From Marinobacter persicus (GTDB lineage Bacteria; Pseudomonadota; Gammaproteobacteria; Pseudomonadales; Oleiphilaceae): a DNA stretch of 64,000 bases. The stretch is from positions 307,501 to 371,500 of the forward strand of contig NZ_FOSC01000002.1 of the NCBI RefSeq assembly GCF_900114155.1, in the 5' to 3' direction. The notes below the pieces were generated by a model. The model ran no database searches and was not told where the DNA came from. It was given only the letters and a program-made list of their open reading frames with translations. Shown one piece after another: positions 55,291 to 64,000 of the stretch (positions are counted from its first letter, which is position 1; each line of letters opens with the position of its first letter). A program made the position numbers and the translations under genes.

Positions 55291-56148
55291 ATGAATGCAT
55301 CTGTAGACAGCCCGGAAATAGGGCGGGAAATAATCGCGGCCGGCTACCGCACCAACGTCCATGACCATGGCGAAGGCGGCTTCCCGGTAATGATGATTCA
55401 CGGCTCCGGGCCCGGCGTTACCGCCTGGGCCAACTGGCGCCTGGTTATTCCGGAGCTGGCCAAACATCGCCGCGTGGTGGCTCCGGACATGCTGGGTTTC
55501 GGCTACAGCGAGCGCCCGGAAGATCAGATCTACGACCGTGAACGCTGGGTTAAACATGCCGTCGGGGTGATGGACGAGCTGGGGCTCGAACAGGTCGACC
55601 TGGTGGGCAATTCCTTCGGTGGCGGCCTGGCACTGGCGCTGGCCATTGAACACCCGCAACGGGTGCGCCGCCTGGTGTTGATGGGCTCGGTGGGTGTGAG
55701 CTTTCCGATCACCAAAGGCCTGGATGAGGTCTGGGGCTATGAGCCTTCCATTGAGAATATGCGCCGGCTGATGGATGTGTTCGCTTACAACAAAAATCTG
55801 TTGACCGACGAGCTGGCGGAAATGCGCTACCAGGCCAGTGTGCGCCCTGGCTTCCAGGAATCCTTTGCCGCCATGTTCCCGGCACCGCGCCAGCGCTGGG
55901 TGGACAACCTGGCCAGCCCGGAAGAGGACATCCGTAAACTGCCTCATGAAACCCTGATTCTGCACGGCCGGGAAGACGAAGTGATTCCGCTGGAAGCGTC
56001 TTACAAGCTCGCCGAATTGATTGACCGGGCGCAGCTCCATGTCTTCGGCCGTTGCGGCCATTGGACCCAGATTGAACACGCCGGCCGTTTTGCACGGCTG
56101 GTGAACGATTTCCTGCACGAAGCGGATCAAGCCGCCGGAGGTAAATAA
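55291..56148 (+). CDS. dmpD: 2-Hydroxymuconic semialdehyde hydrolase
   Basis: A 285-residue alpha/beta hydrolase for the hydrolytic branch, converting the semialdehyde (or ketone analogues) to 2-oxopent-4-enoate and formate (or acetate). The oxyanion motif MIHGSGPGVTAWANWR, nucleophile elbow LVGNSFGGGLALAL, acid near ILHGREDEVIPLEASY and catalytic His in GRCGHWTQIEHAGRF are all present. Its stop overlaps the dmpE start by one base. Confidence 0.95.
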   Translation: MNASVDSPEIGREIIAAGYRTNVHDHGEGGFPVMMIHGSGPGVTAWANWRLVIPELAKHRRVVAPDMLGFGYSERPEDQIYDRERWVKHAVGVMDELGLEQVDLVGNSFGGGLALALAIEHPQRVRRLVLMGSVGVSFPITKGLDEVWGYEPSIENMRRLMDVFAYNKNLLTDELAEMRYQASVRPGFQESFAAMFPAPRQRWVDNLASPEEDIRKLPHETLILHGREDEVIPLEASYKLAELIDRAQLHVFGRCGHWTQIEHAGRFARLVNDFLHEADQAAGGK

Positions 56149-56933
56149 TGGAACAGGCAAAGATCCAGGCGTTTGGCGATGAACTGTACGAGGCGCTGGT
56201 AAACCGAGAAGCGGTACCACCGCTGACCAGCCGCGCTGACGATATCACCATCGAGGACGCCTACCACATTTCCCTGCGCATGCTGGAGCGTCGGCAGCAG
56301 GCCGGTGCCCGCATCATCGGCAAGAAGATCGGTGTTACCAGCAAAGCCGTGATGAACATGCTGAACGTGCACCAGCCTGATTTTGGTTACCTGACCGACG
56401 ACATGGTGTTCAACAGCGGCGAGGAAGTGAACATCAGTGACCGCCTGATTGCACCCCGCGCTGAGGGCGAGATCGCGTTCATTCTCAAGAAGGATCTGAC
56501 CGGCCCGGGCGTGACCAATGCCGACGTGCTGGCAGCCACCGAGTGCGTGATGCCGTGCTTCGAAATTGTCGATTCCCGCATCAAGGACTGGAAGATCGCC
56601 ATTCAGGACACCATCGCCGACAACGCCTCCTGCGGTTTATTTGTGTTGGGCGACAAAGCCGTTTCACCGCGTGACGTGGATCTGGTGACCTGCGGCATGG
56701 TGGTGGAGAAGAACGGTTCGATTATCAGCACCGGCGCCGGTGCGGCGGCCCTGGCGTCGCCGGTGAACTGCGTTACCTGGCTGGCCAACACTCTCGGTGA
56801 GTTCGGTATTTCACTGAAAGCCGGAGAGGTGATTCTGTCCGGTTCGCTGGTGCCACTGGAGCCGGTGAAAGCCGGTGATCACATGCGAGTTGACATCGGT
56901 GGCATTGGCAGTGCGTCGGTCTGTTTCTCATGA
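56148..56933 (+). CDS. dmpE: 2-Oxopent-4-enoate hydratase
   Basis: A 261-residue member of the fumarylacetoacetase-like hydratase/decarboxylase family, adding water to 2-oxopent-4-enoate to give 4-hydroxy-2-oxovalerate. It has GKKIGVTSKAVMNMLNVHQP, the metal-site stretch IAPRAEGEIAFILKKDLTGP, and EIVDSRIKDWKIAIQDTIAD. It is a paralogue of dmpH downstream; position directly after dmpD and before dmpF decides the assignment. Confidence 0.94.
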   Translation: MEQAKIQAFGDELYEALVNREAVPPLTSRADDITIEDAYHISLRMLERRQQAGARIIGKKIGVTSKAVMNMLNVHQPDFGYLTDDMVFNSGEEVNISDRLIAPRAEGEIAFILKKDLTGPGVTNADVLAATECVMPCFEIVDSRIKDWKIAIQDTIADNASCGLFVLGDKAVSPRDVDLVTCGMVVEKNGSIISTGAGAAALASPVNCVTWLANTLGEFGISLKAGEVILSGSLVPLEPVKAGDHMRVDIGGIGSASVCFS

Positions 56934-56969
56934 CCCCTGGCTGGCGACAAGAACAAAGAGGACATTGCT

Positions 56970-57905
56970 ATGAGTAAGAAAATCAAAGCCGCCATCATCG
57001 GCTCGGGCAACATCGGCACCGATTTAATGATCAAGATTCTGCGCAACGGCCAGAACATCGAGATGGGCGTGATGGTCGGTATCGACGAAAAATCCGACGG
57101 CCTGGCTCGTGCCAACCGTATGGGCGTGGCCACTACCGCCGAAGGCGTGGAAGGCCTGGTGAAGATGCCGGAGTTTGCCGACATCGATGTGGTATTCGAT
57201 GCCACCTCCGCCGGCGCCCACCGTCATAACGATGTGTTCCTGCGTGGTTACAAGGAAGGCATCAAGATGATCGACCTGACGCCAGCGGCCATCGGCCCGT
57301 ACTGCGTCCCGGTGGTGAACCTGGAGAAGCACCTGAAAGAAGGCAACGTCAACATGGTCACCTGCGGTGGCCAGGCCACCATTCCCATGGTGGCGGCGGT
57401 CTCCAACGTGGCCAAGGTGCACTACGCCGAAATCGTCGCCTCCATTTCCAGCAAATCCGCTGGCCCCGGCACCCGGGCCAACATCGACGAGTTTACCGAA
57501 ACCACCTCCAAGGCCATCGAAGTCGTCGGTGGTGCCGAAAGAGGAAAGGCGATTATCATCCTGAACCCGGCCGAGCCGCCGCTGCTCATGCGCGACACCG
57601 TCTATGTGCTGTCCGACAAAGCCGACCAGGCGAAGGTAGAGCAGTCCGTGGAAGAAATGGCCGCGGCCGTGGCCAGTTATGTGCCCGGCTATCGCCTGAA
57701 GCAGAAAGTCCAGTTCGACGAAATTCCCGAAGACCAGCCCATCAACGTGCCGGGCCTGGGGTATTTCAGTGGCCTGAAGACCTCCATCTTCCTGGAGATC
57801 GAAGGGGCTGCCCATTACCTGCCGGCGTATGCGGGCAACCTGGACATCATGACCTCCGCCGCGCTGGGCACCGCCGAGCGTATCGCTGAATCGCTGGTCA
57901 ACTGA
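56970..57905 (+). CDS. dmpF: Acetaldehyde dehydrogenase (acylating)
   Basis: A 311-residue enzyme that converts acetaldehyde to acetyl-CoA with NAD. It has an N-terminal Rossmann motif ([20 protein letters not shown]) and the catalytic cysteine in [20 protein letters not shown]. It works in a complex with the aldolase DmpG, through which acetaldehyde is channelled; the two genes are 13 bases apart. GAGG lies upstream of its ATG. Confidence 0.95.
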   Translation: MSKKIKAAIIGSGNIGTDLMIKILRNGQNIEMGVMVGIDEKSDGLARANRMGVATTAEGVEGLVKMPEFADIDVVFDATSAGAHRHNDVFLRGYKEGIKMIDLTPAAIGPYCVPVVNLEKHLKEGNVNMVTCGGQATIPMVAAVSNVAKVHYAEIVASISSKSAGPGTRANIDEFTETTSKAIEVVGGAERGKAIIILNPAEPPLLMRDTVYVLSDKADQAKVEQSVEEMAAAVASYVPGYRLKQKVQFDEIPEDQPINVPGLGYFSGLKTSIFLEIEGAAHYLPAYAGNLDIMTSAALGTAERIAESLVN

Positions 57906-57918
57906 GGAGGAACGAACA

Positions 57919-58956
57919 ATGACTCATAACCCCGGTAAAAAACTCTACATCTCCGACGTGACCCTGCGCGACGGCAGCCACGCGATTCGCCACCAGTACT
58001 CCATCAAGAACGTGCAGGACATTGCCCGTGCCCTGGACAAGGCGAAAGTCGATTCCATCGAAGTGGCCCACGGCGATGGCCTGCAGGGTTCCAGCTTCAA
58101 CTATGGCTTCGGGGCCCACACCGATCTGGAGTGGATCGAAGCGGTGGCCGAAGTGGTGGAACACTCGCAAATTGCCACCCTGCTGCTGCCCGGTATCGGC
58201 ACCGTGCATGACCTGGAAAACGCCTACCAGGCCGGCGCCCGCATTGTGCGTGTGGCCACCCATTGCACCGAAGCGGACGTTTCCCGGCAGCACATCGAAC
58301 ACGCCCGCAAGCTGGGCATGGACACCGTTGGCTTCCTGATGATGAGCCACATGCAGACCCCGCAGGGCCTGGCGGAACAAGCCAAGATGATGGAGGACTA
58401 CGGGGCCACCTGCCTGTACGTGGTCGACTCCGGCGGTGCCATGAACATGAACGACATTCGTGACCGCTTCCGCGCCCTGAAAGACGTGCTCAAACCGGAA
58501 ACCCAGACCGGCATTCATGCCCACCACAACCTGGCCTTGGGTGTGGCCAACTCCATCGTCGCGGTGGAAGAGGGCTGTGACCGCGTTGATGCCAGCCTGT
58601 CCGGCATGGGCGCCGGTGCCGGCAATGCGCCGCTGGAAGTGTGCATCGCCGCTTTCGACAAGATGGGTTGGGATCACGGCACCGACGTGTACGCCCTGAT
58701 GGACGCCGCCGACGACATCGTTCGCCCGCTGCAGGATCGTCCGGTCCGGGTGGACCGTGAAACCCTGGCGCTGGGCTATGCCGGTGTGTACTCCAGCTTC
58801 CTGCGCCATTCGGAAGTGGCGGCCAAGAAATACGGCCTTAAGACCGTGGATATTCTGGTTGAGCTGGGCAAGCGCCGCATGGTGGGTGGCCAGGAAGACA
58901 TGATTGTGGACGTGGCGCTGGATCTGTTGAAAGCGCAAGAGGAGCAAAAGGCATGA
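57919..58956 (+). CDS. dmpG: 4-Hydroxy-2-oxovalerate aldolase
   Basis: A 345-residue HMGL-type aldolase that splits 4-hydroxy-2-oxovalerate into pyruvate and acetaldehyde. The opening [20 protein letters not shown] holds the catalytic Arg and a metal-binding Asp; [20 protein letters not shown] supplies the metal-binding histidines. The C-terminal DmpG-type domain contacts DmpF. It overlaps dmpH by four bases (ATGA). Confidence 0.96.
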   Translation: MTHNPGKKLYISDVTLRDGSHAIRHQYSIKNVQDIARALDKAKVDSIEVAHGDGLQGSSFNYGFGAHTDLEWIEAVAEVVEHSQIATLLLPGIGTVHDLENAYQAGARIVRVATHCTEADVSRQHIEHARKLGMDTVGFLMMSHMQTPQGLAEQAKMMEDYGATCLYVVDSGGAMNMNDIRDRFRALKDVLKPETQTGIHAHHNLALGVANSIVAVEEGCDRVDASLSGMGAGAGNAPLEVCIAAFDKMGWDHGTDVYALMDAADDIVRPLQDRPVRVDRETLALGYAGVYSSFLRHSEVAAKKYGLKTVDILVELGKRRMVGGQEDMIVDVALDLLKAQEEQKA

Positions 58957-59747
58957 GCAAGACACTGAGCAACGAACAGATGCTGGCGCTGGCCGAGCAC
59001 GTGGAAAATGCGGAATTGCAGGCCCACGACATCACCAAGGTCACCAACGACTACCCGGACATGACCTTCGAGGACGCCTACGACGTGCAGTGGGAAATCC
59101 GCCGTCGTAAGGAAGAGCGGGGTAACAAGGTCGTGGGCATGAAAATGGGCCTGACCTCCTGGGCCAAGATGGCGCAGATGGGCGTGGATACTCCCATCTA
59201 CGGCTTCCTGGCGGATTATTTCAGTGTGCCGGACGGTGGTGTGGTTAACACCAAAGAGCTGATCCATCCGAAGATCGAGGCGGAAGTGGCCTTTGTCACC
59301 AAGAAGCCTCTGCACGGTCCGGGTTGCCACATTGGTGATGTGCTGGCGGCCACCGACTTCGTTATTCCCGCCGTGGAAGTGATCGACTCACGCTATGAAA
59401 ACTTCAAGTTCGATCTGGTGAGTGTGGTGGCGGACAACGCCAGTTCCACCCGCTTTATCACCGGGGGCCAGATGGCCGATGTCTCGGACGTGGACCTCAA
59501 AACCCTGGGCGTGGTGGTCGAGAAAAACGGTGAAGTGGTGGACGTTGGCGCCGGCGCCGCCGTGCTTGGCCATCCGGCCTCCAGCGTGGCCATGTTGGCC
59601 AACCTGCTGGCGGAGCGTGGTGAACATATCCCGGCTGGCACTTTCATCATGACCGGTGGCATTACCGCCGCCATCGCCGTGGAAGCTGGCGACAACATCA
59701 CCGTTCGTTATCAGGGCCTGGGTACCGTCTCGGCCCGCTTCGAATAA
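58953..59747 (+). CDS. dmpH: 4-Oxalocrotonate (2-oxo-3-hexenedioate) decarboxylase
   Basis: A 264-residue paralogue of DmpE that decarboxylates 2-oxo-3-hexenedioate and forms a complex with the hydratase. It has [40 protein letters not shown], and [20 protein letters not shown]. It is translationally coupled to dmpG and lies nine bases before dmpI. Confidence 0.94.
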   Translation: MSKTLSNEQMLALAEHVENAELQAHDITKVTNDYPDMTFEDAYDVQWEIRRRKEERGNKVVGMKMGLTSWAKMAQMGVDTPIYGFLADYFSVPDGGVVNTKELIHPKIEAEVAFVTKKPLHGPGCHIGDVLAATDFVIPAVEVIDSRYENFKFDLVSVVADNASSTRFITGGQMADVSDVDLKTLGVVVEKNGEVVDVGAGAAVLGHPASSVAMLANLLAERGEHIPAGTFIMTGGITAAIAVEAGDNITVRYQGLGTVSARFE

Positions 59748-59756
59748 GGAGGCTCT

Positions 59757-59948
59757 ATGCCGATTGCGCAGATCAACATTCTGGAAGGCCGGACCGATGA
59801 GCAAAAGGAAGCGCTGATCAAGGAAGTCAGCGAGGCTATCGTGCGTTCGCTGGATGCGCCGATCGAAAGTGTGCGGGTTGTCATCAACGAAATGCCCAAA
59901 CAGCACTTCGGCATTGGCGGGCGATCGGCGGAAAAACTCGGGCGTTGA
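59757..59948 (+). CDS. dmpI: 4-Oxalocrotonate tautomerase
   Basis: A 63-residue subunit of the hexameric tautomerase. After removal of Met the catalytic Pro1 begins [20 protein letters not shown]; the conserved arginines lie near [18 protein letters not shown]. It isomerises 4-oxalocrotonate to the 2-oxo-3-hexenedioate used by DmpH. GGAGG lies upstream. It is the last enzyme gene of the meta-cleavage operon. Confidence 0.96.
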   Translation: MPIAQINILEGRTDEQKEALIKEVSEAIVRSLDAPIESVRVVINEMPKQHFGIGGRSAEKLGR

Positions 59949-59957
59949 CGTCCACTC

Positions 59958-59973
59958 GGGGCCGGCAGGCCCC
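59958..59973 (+). other. Intercistronic hairpin after dmpI
   Basis: A 6-bp stem GGGGCC/GGCCCC with loop GGCA, without a T tract, lies ten bases after the dmpI stop. It probably does not stop transcription, so the next gene is likely in the same operon. Confidence 0.55.
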
Positions 59974-60012
59974 TCACTCAAAACCACTACAAATACAAAA
60001 ATGGTGAACATT

Positions 60013-60906
60013 ATGAGAACGACCAAACTGCTTGCCGCCGCCGGTACGCTCGGCCTGGCTTTATCCGCAGCTCCCGCCCTGGCCGTAAATGGCCACTACG
60101 TGGGTGGCATTGAAGGTACCAAAGGACCAACTGTGCCGCCGGAAGGGTTTTATTACCGTGGGTACCTGTTGCACTACGATATCGATAGTGTTCAAGACGG
60201 TGATGGCGACAAGGTCCCCGGTGATAATGGCGGCTCGGTTTCAGCCTTTGCCAACCGATTCATCTATGTGACTGATAAAAAATTCCTTGGTGCGGATTAT
60301 GGCATGGAGGCAATTGTGATCGGTCAACGTAATGACTTTGACTTCAAAGGCATGGGGGTAGATGAAACAGAAACCGGAATTGGTGATGTTTTTCTGGGTC
60401 CATTAATTTTGTCGTGGCACGGTAAGCAATGGGATTCCGTGTTTGCTGCGGGCCATTGGTTTGATACCGGTGACTACGATGCCGCAGATCCTGCGTCTAT
60501 CGGCAAAGGCCATGGCACCACGATGCTGACGCTTGGAGGTGCCTGGTACTTCGACGAGCAGCGTGACTGGTCGTTCTCCGCATTGTCCCGTTATGAAATC
60601 AAAACCGAGCAGGAAGATACGGACATCACCAAGGGTGACAGCTGGATTGTCGAGTGGGCGCTTGGCAAGGTTCTGGATAACGGCGTGGAAGTTGCGCTGG
60701 CCGGTTATGACGGCTGGCAGTTAGAGTCGGACAGCGGGACGCCTGCACCAGGCCCGAAGGTTGAACAGCACGCCATTGGTGCCGAAGTGACCTTCCCGGT
60801 CAAAGCGATTGGCGCCCAGCTCAGCGGCGCGGTGTACACCGAGTATGCCAACAAAAATCGCCCCGAAGGCAACCTGTTCCGTCTGCATTTAACCAAAGCC
60901 TTTTAA
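60013..60906 (+). CDS. Outer-membrane protein of the phenol MetA-pathway family
   Basis: A 297-residue outer-membrane beta-barrel of the family annotated as phenol meta-pathway degradation protein (SphA-like). Signal peptide MRTTKLLAAAGTLGLALSAA; mature start PALAVNGHYVGGIEGTKGPT; C-terminus LFRLHLTKAF, ending in Phe. Such proteins are encoded in aromatic catabolic clusters and probably let hydrophobic substrates through the outer membrane. ATG 60013 has GGTGA five bases upstream; ATG 60001 is an alternative. Confidence 0.87.
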   Translation: MRTTKLLAAAGTLGLALSAAPALAVNGHYVGGIEGTKGPTVPPEGFYYRGYLLHYDIDSVQDGDGDKVPGDNGGSVSAFANRFIYVTDKKFLGADYGMEAIVIGQRNDFDFKGMGVDETETGIGDVFLGPLILSWHGKQWDSVFAAGHWFDTGDYDAADPASIGKGHGTTMLTLGGAWYFDEQRDWSFSALSRYEIKTEQEDTDITKGDSWIVEWALGKVLDNGVEVALAGYDGWQLESDSGTPAPGPKVEQHAIGAEVTFPVKAIGAQLSGAVYTEYANKNRPEGNLFRLHLTKAF

Positions 60907-60938
60907 ACCCGACAGGTTATCGCGATCGGCAAACAGAC

Positions 60939-60974
60939 AACCCGTGCCGGCGTATTTTGCGCCGGCTCAGGGTT
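60939..60974 (+). other. Hairpin after the outer-membrane protein gene
   Basis: A 7-bp GCCGGCG/CGCCGGC stem (60946-60952, 60960-60966) extends outward through an AACCC/GGGTT pair. No T tract follows. It may mark the 3' end of the phenol transcript or just be an internal processing site. Confidence 0.55.
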
Positions 60975-61004
60975 GATGGTCGTAACAAAGGCAATGGGTG
61001 CATT

Positions 61005-61463
61005 ATGTCGGAATCACGCCAACACGAATTTCTCCAAACAACTTCCAGACTGACTGAAACAGCTGTTCTGACCATGCTCCAGGCAGCAGTGGGTAAGGCT
61101 GAAGATTTAGGCATTCGCGCGACTATAGCTGTCACGGATTCGTCCGGACGTTTGCTGGGTTACCTGAAAATGACGGACTCATTTCTGGTGTCCTCCGAGC
61201 TTGCCCGCAAAAAAGCGATTACGGCTGCCGGAATGGCCACCGAAACGGTGGAGCTGGAAGGCCTGCTGGCATCAGCCCCTGACCGGGTATTGAATGGTCT
61301 TACCTCAACCGAGGACTTTACTGTCGTCGGCGGCGGAGTGCCCCTGTTTCGGGACCAGATGCTGGTTGGCGGTATTGGTGTATCCGGAGGTTCGGAAGAT
61401 CAGGATGTTGAGTGTGCCCGTGTAGCGGCTCAGGCAATACAACTGTTACGGAACACGAAATGA
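61005..61463 (+). CDS. GlcG/HbpS-family protein next to the phenol operon
   Basis: A 152-residue protein of the GlcG/HbpS family: AVGKAEDLGIRATIAVTDSS, GRLLGYLKMTDSFLVSSELA, and VVGGGVPLFRDQMLVGGIGV with SGGSEDQD. It is a paralogue of the protein at 16127. The family often sits beside catabolic oxidase or dioxygenase genes; haem or small-ligand binding is suspected. ATG 61005 is chosen, with a weak GGGTG upstream. The stop overlaps the amidase start (ATGA), so these two form a unit. Confidence 0.82.
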   Translation: MSESRQHEFLQTTSRLTETAVLTMLQAAVGKAEDLGIRATIAVTDSSGRLLGYLKMTDSFLVSSELARKKAITAAGMATETVELEGLLASAPDRVLNGLTSTEDFTVVGGGVPLFRDQMLVGGIGVSGGSEDQDVECARVAAQAIQLLRNTK

Positions 61464-62851
61464 CAGCGGCCCCATTACTGGCAAGTCCTTTAAGTGAACT
61501 GGCACAGGCGTTGGAGGCTGGAAATCTCACCAGCGAGAAGCTGGTCGCCTCCGCCATCGAGGCTTATCGCGCCAGTGACGACAACGCCTACATTCAATGG
61601 TGCCCGGAGCAGGCACTGGCGCTGGCGAAAGCCAGTGACCGGGCCCGGAAGGCCGGTGCCTTTACCGGCCCTTTGATGGGCTTGCCGGTATCGGTGAAAG
61701 ACCTGTTCGGTGTGCCGGGACTGCCCATTCACGCCGGCTGTGCCCGGCCATTACCGGAAAGATGGCAGGCAGCAGGGCCTGTGATCAAAGCGCTAAGCGC
61801 CCAGCTGGCACCGGTGATGGGGAAAACCCATTGTGTGGAACTGGCGTTTGGCGGGCTTGGTACCAACAGCCACTGGGGAACGCCGGCAAACCCCTGGGAC
61901 AAACAGGTTCACCGTGTGCCGGGTGGTTCCAGTTCGGGTGCCGGGGTGTCGCTGGTTAACGGAACAGCGGCGCTGGCGCTGGGGACAGACACCGCCGGGT
62001 CCATCCGGGTGCCAGCCAGCATGACTGGCGTAGCAGGGTTGAAGCTGACAGCCGGGCGCTGGCCCACCCAACAGATTGTTCCGCTGTCCCACACGCTGGA
62101 TACACCGGGATTAATGGCCCGGCGGGTTGATGATCTGGACTATGCTTTTCGCGCTCTTGATCCGGTTGTCAGCAAGCAGCGGGTGGTGCACACAAGCGCT
62201 TCGGAGTTGGCTGACCTGACATTCGGCGTACCAGCTGCATTCTTTTGGGAAAACTGCAGCCCCGGTATTGCGGAAGCGGTGGAGGCAGCGCTTAAGATGA
62301 TTGAGCGTGCGGGCGCACGCCTGGTGCCTTTTGAGCTGCCAGGTGTGGAACAGATTCATGAATTATTCCTGAAGGGTGGGGTGGCCGCACCCGAGCTGGC
62401 CGCCTTCATTCGAGAAGACATGCCGGAAATTGTGGCCTCGCTGGACCCCAATGTGGCGGCGAGGTTGCACACGGCCGAAGAGCTGTCAGCCTGGGAGTAT
62501 ATTCAACGCCTGCAGGTGATGACACGACTCTCCGCCGAGGCAGCCAGTCAGATGCAACAGGTTGATGCCGTCCTGACCCCGACCGTCACCCTCACCCCGC
62601 CCACTGTGGATAGCCTGAAAGATCCAAAGGCCTACACGGCTGCCAATATGCAGGCCCTGCGTAACACAGCAATCGGCAATTATCTGGGGCTTTGTGGGCT
62701 GAGTTTGCCGGTCGGGCTGGACAAAGCCGGGTTGCCGGTAGGTATGCAGGTTTTGAGCAGGCCATGGCAGGAGGAGCGCCTGCTGGGTATTGGTCAGGCC
62801 ATTGAACGTAGCATCGGGTGCGGCCCTGATACACTCGGGCATCATTGCTGA
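61460..62851 (+). CDS. Amidase-signature family hydrolase
   Basis: A 463-residue amidase-signature enzyme with the Ser-Ser-Lys triad visible: Lys in GLPVSVKDLFGVPGLP, the cis-Ser in VPGGSSSGAGVSL, and the nucleophile in LGTDTAGSIRVPASMTG. Family members include GatA, aryl-acylamidases and allophanate hydrolases. The absence of gatB and gatC nearby argues against GatA. It is translationally coupled to the GlcG-like gene. The substrate is unknown. Confidence 0.87.
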   Translation: MTAAPLLASPLSELAQALEAGNLTSEKLVASAIEAYRASDDNAYIQWCPEQALALAKASDRARKAGAFTGPLMGLPVSVKDLFGVPGLPIHAGCARPLPERWQAAGPVIKALSAQLAPVMGKTHCVELAFGGLGTNSHWGTPANPWDKQVHRVPGGSSSGAGVSLVNGTAALALGTDTAGSIRVPASMTGVAGLKLTAGRWPTQQIVPLSHTLDTPGLMARRVDDLDYAFRALDPVVSKQRVVHTSASELADLTFGVPAAFFWENCSPGIAEAVEAALKMIERAGARLVPFELPGVEQIHELFLKGGVAAPELAAFIREDMPEIVASLDPNVAARLHTAEELSAWEYIQRLQVMTRLSAEAASQMQQVDAVLTPTVTLTPPTVDSLKDPKAYTAANMQALRNTAIGNYLGLCGLSLPVGLDKAGLPVGMQVLSRPWQEERLLGIGQAIERSIGCGPDTLGHHC

Positions 62852-62887
62852 GCGTTATTGGATGAACTTGATGAATCAGAGGTTTGC

Positions 62888-63838
62888 TTGACTGCTTTAA
62901 ATGTTCTGATGATTGGTGCCGGTGGCATCGGTGGCTACTATGCGGCAAAGCTGGCGCAAGCGGGCCATAACATCGTCCTGTCTGCTCGGGGCGAGCACCT
63001 TGAAGCCCTGCAGGCAAACGGGCTGGTCGTTGATTATGAGGGGGCTGTCACTCACCACGATCTGCCGGCGTTTGATCACCAGGCTCTGATGAGAACGTAC
63101 CGGGCGGATGATTTCGACCTGATTGTCATTGCCCTGAAATCCACCGCCACGGATTCGGTGATGGTTGAGTTGTCAGAGTGGCTGCAGGGTGGCTCAGTGC
63201 CCGTGTTGTCCCTGCAAAACGGGGTGGATAACGAACAGCGTATCGCCCGGGAGGTTGGTGAACAGCGAGTGCTGGGCGGTCTGGCCGTGCGCATTGGTGG
63301 TCATATCACAGAGCCTGGCAAAGTTTACGCCGAAGGCGTGGCTCAGATTGTTTTGGGGGCCTGGCCGGTACAGGCCCGGAACGACCCGCGCACCGGCCTG
63401 CTGGCGAGACTGGAGAGAGAATTCACTGAAGCTGGCATACCCACGCGTGTGACCGACGACATTCATTACGAACTGTGGCGCAAGCTGGTGATCAATAATG
63501 GCGTGAATCCGTTGTCGGCGCTGACCCACCTGGACACCCGCACTCTGACCCACCATCCGGAATTCGGAAAAATGGTGTACGGCATGATGGCGGAAACCGT
63601 CCAGGCCTCAAAGGCCGATGGTGTGAACCTGACTGAGCGTGATCTGGATGAAATGTTTGACCTGATCAGCAGCTTCAATGCCATCAAAACTTCCATGCTG
63701 GTGGACCAGGAAAAAGGCCGGCCGCTTGAGCTGGACAGCATTTCCGGTGCTGTACTTCGTCGCTGCCAAAGCCTTGGGATCGAAGCGCCCTATACCCGTA
63801 CGGTGCATGCACTTCTGCAACATCGAAATGTCCGCTAA
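62888..63838 (+). CDS. Ketopantoate reductase (ApbA/PanE) family protein
   Basis: A 316-residue NADPH-dependent reductase of the 2-dehydropantoate reductase family. The N-terminal Rossmann motif is VLMIGAGGIGGYYAAKLAQA; the catalytic Lys lies in HYELWRKLVINNGVNPLSAL, and RPLELDSISGAVLRRCQSLG closes the C-terminal domain. TTG 62888 is favoured by AGAGG five bases upstream; another TTG at 62858 is possible. PanE paralogues are common in catabolic clusters and may reduce other 2-oxo acids, so I leave the symbol blank. Confidence 0.85.
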   Translation: MTALNVLMIGAGGIGGYYAAKLAQAGHNIVLSARGEHLEALQANGLVVDYEGAVTHHDLPAFDHQALMRTYRADDFDLIVIALKSTATDSVMVELSEWLQGGSVPVLSLQNGVDNEQRIAREVGEQRVLGGLAVRIGGHITEPGKVYAEGVAQIVLGAWPVQARNDPRTGLLARLEREFTEAGIPTRVTDDIHYELWRKLVINNGVNPLSALTHLDTRTLTHHPEFGKMVYGMMAETVQASKADGVNLTERDLDEMFDLISSFNAIKTSMLVDQEKGRPLELDSISGAVLRRCQSLGIEAPYTRTVHALLQHRNVR

Positions 63839-63875
63839 CTGCTAACTCCCTTCCACTTAAAGGTTATAAGAAATC

Positions 63876-64000
63876 ATGAATGAGCTGATGTCACAAGCCG
63901 TGGACCTGATGATTGCCGGCATGGGCTTTGTGTTTGCGTTCCTGATCATCCTGGTGTTCGCAACCACGTTCATGTCCAAACTCATCCTGCGGTTTGCGCC
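63876..64000 (+). CDS. oadG: Oxaloacetate decarboxylase gamma subunit (OadG-like), partial
   Basis: The first 41 codons of a gene cut by the window end. The protein begins MNELMSQAVDLMIAGMGFVF, followed by FLIILVFATTFMSKLILRF, one N-terminal transmembrane helix as in OadG, the small anchor subunit of the sodium-pumping oxaloacetate decarboxylase. If right, oadA and oadB should follow outside the window. Confidence 0.72.
   Translation, partial: MNELMSQAVDLMIAGMGFVFAFLIILVFATTFMSKLILRFA

Noticed and set aside
53706..55292. 528-codon minus-strand open frame opposite dmpC
   Set aside because: Antisense to an intact dehydrogenase in the middle of a conserved operon; His/Gly-rich translation without domain features.
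61460..62851. GatA subunit of Glu-tRNA amidotransferase
   Set aside because: No gatB or gatC neighbours; the context is catabolic.

Overview
The window is a contiguous piece of a gammaproteobacterial chromosome. The content points to a marine, metabolically versatile bacterium of the Marinobacter type: the arginine succinyltransferase pathway, a DcaP-like porin, siderophore uptake, many c-di-GMP and chemotaxis genes and a complete phenol meta-cleavage operon. The genus is inferred from gene content and protein style only. I found no rRNA, tRNA, CRISPR array, IS element, integrase or phage module.

Layout. 0-5 kb: aceF (pyruvate dehydrogenase E2), an outer-membrane porin, and a DnaQ/GIY-YIG nuclease fusion. 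5-15 kb: arginine catabolism. astC-astA-astD-astB run on the plus strand; astE lies on the minus strand behind an aotP-aotJ-aotQ-aotM arginine/ornithine ABC transporter, and the 3' ends of astB and astE overlap. 15-20.3 kb: a GntR/FadR-type regulator (glcC-like) divergent from glcG-glcD-glcE-glcF (glycolate oxidase), with two palindromic operator candidates between them. 20.5-31.2 kb: a small DUF4124 protein, a Bcr/CflA-type exporter, a ferric-siderophore ABC transporter, a LysR regulator and a TonB receptor with three Fur-box-like sequences, then an Nmad3-like protein and a LysE exporter. 31.3-37.3 kb: an orphan ParA, a second DUF4124 protein, an hprS/hprR-like two-component pair divergent from periplasmic hiuH, a tandem glycine riboswitch with a TRIC-type channel gene, and cfa. 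37.5-43.7 kb: two coupled c-di-GMP genes, a DASS/SLC13 transporter and a membrane-bound ABM-domain protein.

43.8-60.9 kb is the centrepiece: an Aer-like chemoreceptor, a phenol-sensing sigma-54 activator (dmpR type), and the full operon dmpKLMNOPQBCDEFGHI followed by an aromatic-pathway outer-membrane protein. A perfect -24/-12 promoter and upstream activator sites precede dmpK. A second sigma-54-like promoter with a similar activator palindrome lies on the other side of dmpR, pointing away from the operon. It heads a 31-codon ORF and an intrinsic terminator, with the chemoreceptor gene next. This suggests that phenol may also switch on a tiny gene and, through read-through, a chemoreceptor. 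61-64 kb: a GlcG/HbpS-like protein, an amidase, a ketopantoate-reductase family protein, and the start of an oadG-like gene cut by the window edge.

Across the first 23 kb there are five copies of a structured intergenic repeat. All share a GCCAnGGATGGC hairpin, four share a CAKGGATGT box, and each has its own long, self-complementary outer arms. The arms differ between copies while pairing is kept, which suggests a folded RNA. Three copies lie inside operons.
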